64,000 nt of DNA, from NCBI GenBank assembly GCA_003260075.1, contig QLIY01000522.1:48998-112997 (forward strand), read 5' to 3'. Position 1 is the first letter of the stretch, and each line of letters opens with the position of its first letter. The position numbers and the translations under genes are program-made. This document shows, one piece after another, positions 61,230 to 64,000 of this stretch. The DNA comes from Phallusia mammillata. Lineage: Eukaryota; Chordata; Ascidiacea; Phlebobranchia; Ascidiidae. The notes beneath the pieces are model-generated. The model worked only from the letters and a program-made list of their open reading frames with translations, was not told where the DNA came from and ran no database searches.

Positions 61230-63171
61230 TTAATTACCGCAACTGTTCATAAACTTTAAGTTTTGTTTGTCATTGTACCAAAGTGAGCACACGCAGATCA
61301 TCGGCGAGCGAGAGGTATTTAGCATAAGCGAGTAAGTTTGGACGTTTGGACCTAATTTTTTGCATAACGTCATTCAAAGCCTTGATGACGCCACACACCA
61401 ATTTTCAGCTTTCTGCGATGGTTATTTCGTAAAGTGGGAAAATTTTGTCAGGCGATAGGGAAAATGTGTGACGTCATTATGTGTGTGACGTATCCGTACT
61501 ATAACGTAGTTGATCATATCTAAAGTTCATTGGTGTATGTGCAGGTATGACGTAGTTATGACGTGTGGTCATAAAAGTATACCAGACCTTGGCCGATTTG
61601 GAATAGGTAAACCATAGTTGAACGTATGTGCTACTGCAAAAACGTTTGATTCGCTGCCATAACCGTTTAATTTGTCAAAGTAATTAAAAACCCACTTTTT
61701 TGGATTTCCAGGGTACCTTCTAGGTTACACATCACCAACAAATTAACGTCGTGCATGTCATTCAGTTATGTCCTCACAATTTAAACTGTGACACAAAATT
61801 TGCTTTATCCTGCCGAATTTGGTTTTGCTACAAGTATTTCAATATTGAATTTATCTTGGTGAGTTGTGTTTAGTTAGAGTAAGCATTTCGTTATCCGTTG
61901 GGAATGCCCCAATAATTAGCCTCCTGCATTAGACGACAACGAAAAGCGTCACCTTTTGTGTTTTGTGATATTACGTGGGGTTCACAATCACCCCAACTAC
62001 AGCGTCAACTAATGTGGAAACACATTTGAAAATTTGTTGTTTTCGTAACTTACAATAAGTTAAACACACGCTTCAGTTTTTTTGAATTCACAGAAGAAGG
62101 AACATTTAGTTGCTTAACAGTCAATTTTTCTGATGTTTAATTAGTTGCTGCAGTTTGTAAAGCGTTTTTAATTTGAATAATTTCTCATGCCAAAAATCTA
62201 ATTATACCTGATTTTTGGTTTATTTCATCAATTTGGCTTTGGGTGACGTAAACTAACGAATCTGCTACTAATGGAAAAGTTAAATTAACTCCATAACCGA
62301 AACTAGTTATATCGAAGAACCAAAGAACACAAGACATTACTCATAGGTAATCACTACAGTTCATGTCACTTCGGTTTTGTTATCCTTGTGTTTTGTACTA
62401 CGTTGCAGCCTATATATAGGGCGCATAGGGTGCCTTAAATGTCTTGCGACTGTAAAGCTTATAATCCCTGAAGTTGTCACTTTAAACTGCACAAAATACC
62501 CGCAACCCTACAATACTCACTCGAATTCATTAGCTAACAGGCAATAACAAGTAGTTTTGTACAACGCCCAACTTTGTGGTAAAATAAACAAACAACAACA
62601 CAATAAAGGTGCAGGGCCCTGGGGAGAAAACAATGTTTGCTGCGAGATATTTTCTGCATCCCTATTGAACATACACCATATCTAGATGCCTCATTCGACA
62701 TTTATTTGCAATATTTCTCAGCTTAAAGTTAACAACAACAAAAATTCATTTGTTATTACCGATTTCAATTTTGAACTTTAATATTTATGCCCCTCTTAAA
62801 CTTTTTTAGTCCCTGGTGCGGTGTACTAGCTGCACTTTCGCAAACCTTTATAACTCGTTTTTTTTTCTGCAGTGCCAAACCTGACAGAGGTTAGGTTGGA
62901 TGAAATTTACAAGAGTTTTTTTTAAGGTTTACAAAATACTGTTCGTGGCAAAGTTATAAAACTACCTGCAGTTATTATTTACATACACACCTGGAATAGA
63001 CAAAGCGAATTTAATAAATAGTAGAACTATTAGGACATTTTTGACTTTAATGTGCTTGAAAGCAACAATCTTCCCGGGTACACTTAACTTTTTAAAGATT
63101 TTAGTTTTAATATTTCATCTCAGATAAACACGTTTAAATATTTAAGTCAACCAAACAATTTGAAAGTTAAT
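61230..63171. other. Gene-poor region before the terminal lectin-like exon
   Basis: AT-rich, no coding signal or recognised repeat; only short homopolymers and TGACGT motifs at 61370-61570. Confidence 0.4.
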
Positions 63172-63351
63172 TTACAGGTGACAGAACGGCAAAGGGTGTG
63201 AATTGCTCTCGGTCGTTGTCCACATCCCGATGTAAGAAGCAGACAGTGTAGGTTTTCCCACAGTCCATGCTACAAAAGGGTCGCCGTCAGGAAAGCCGTC
63301 ATACCATCGTGTGTAGACACTGCCACCTCTGGAGCTCACCACATTTCCATT
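63172..63351 (-). CDS. Terminal exon of an extracellular, possibly C-type-lectin-like gene
   Basis: Exactly 60 codons from acceptor TTTTATTTAG to a TAA: VVSSRGGSVYTRWYDGFPDG, DPFVAWTVGKPTLSASYIGM, WTTTESNSHPLPFCHL, stop. The pattern W-x-DG-x-P-x-G and a final G-x-W...LPFC resembles the end of a C-type lectin domain, but too few cysteines are inside this exon to prove it. Codon use looks coding and no long shadow gene exists opposite. Upstream exons would be beyond the window end or interrupted by the repeat at 63733. Confidence 0.5.
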   Translation of the reverse strand, partial: NGNVVSSRGGSVYTRWYDGFPDGDPFVAWTVGKPTLSASYIGMWTTTESNSHPLPFCHL

Positions 63352-63732
63352 CTAAATAAAAGTTGGCTGCAACATGACATCAGCTTATCTTGATATTTAT
63401 GTACAGGCCTACTGAAATATTTTGTTCTAAGCATCTAATTAAACTAAACATTCAACTATGATACCATCAAAGTTAAACAACTATCTCATTTACGCGGCTC
63501 TGATTTTTCGCACTTATCATTTTAAATTTGCTATGCTTTTTTATGTTAAAATTATTTGTATCACGAATAAAGAACCAAAATGATTTACTCAACGTTCAGC
63601 TGCAATATTTCTTAGCTTAAACTGACTTTACCTTCCGTGTCCGCCATTTTTTTAAATAAAATCACTTAGCTAAGTAACAAGTCTTTGGCTTTGACCTAAT
63701 GCCCACCCTACTCTAAAACATATTGTTTACTC

Positions 63733-64000
63733 CAGGGGTGTGCAACCTGCGGCCCGCGTGGCAAATGCTACCCTTGATTAAAGGTTGTGCGGCCCGCAGA
63801 GACGCTTGAATTTCAAATACCGGCAAACGAGTCAACTATTATATATTTTTGAGCAGATTAATGCACCCGGTGCTGTTTTTTATGCGACCTTGCAATATGT
63901 GGCTAGAATCAAGCGCGAATTTTATCTGTAGTGAGGCATATTTAGTATTCAAAAAGGAAAATCACCTTGTGTCAAACGCAGGTGGAGTCCGCGATGTAAT
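63733..64000. mobile_element. hAT-type MITE, GGGCCGC family, cut by the window end
   Basis: Starts CAGGGGTGTGCAACCTGCGG and continues with GTGCGGCCCGCAGAGACGC, as in the 57919-58230 relative read from the opposite side. The other terminus is outside the window. Confidence 0.65.

Overview
The window is eukaryotic animal DNA from an AT-rich draft genome. It holds multi-exon genes with short GT-AG introns, many non-autonomous DNA transposons, SINE-like repeats and a decayed LINE. The gene families (LTBP-type TB/EGF protein, COG8, SLC22, ZNF706, PHF20) are metazoan. An LTBP-like TB/EGF architecture with compact introns and very high allelic variation suggests an invertebrate deuterostome, most likely a tunicate; the species is inference.

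Layout. 541-11739 (+): 3' part of a latent-TGF-beta-binding-protein-like gene, ending in TB, two EGF, TB, two EGF. 11959-13779 (-): intronless COG8, convergent with it. 14616-25015 (+): three tandem SLC22-type transporters of 12 exons each; the middle copy looks broken. 26873-27167 (-): two-exon ZNF706 homologue. 28556-29190 (+): unrecognised four-exon small Cys-rich protein, reconstructed here from splice phases. 32547-57079 (+): a giant PHF20-like chromatin reader of about 2,150 residues in which a complete pogo/Tigger-type transposase (psq-type HTH, CENP-B-like HTH, DDE_1 domain) lies in frame between the second Tudor domain and three extra Tudor domains, followed by a C2H2 finger, a PHD finger and a coiled C-terminus. 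57080-64000: repeat-rich DNA with hAT-like MITEs, a degenerate LINE, a perfect foldback element, and one terminal exon (-) of an extracellular, lectin-like gene.

The PHF20-transposase fusion is the most interesting biology. Small pogo/Tigger-type MITEs (TA-flanked, CAGTA termini) lie inside an intron of the same gene and in the neighbouring LTBP gene, so a host chromatin reader carries a DNA-binding/transposase module related to mobile elements still present as short copies.

A second signal is technical but decisive for gene models. There are 31 runs of C (before 50.3 kb) or G (after 51.1 kb). Nearly all are 10-12 bases, and most are followed by a second, slightly different copy of the sequence just before the run. 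I read these as 10-base gap spacers between overlapping heterozygous contigs, not biological repeats. They falsely duplicate several exons.
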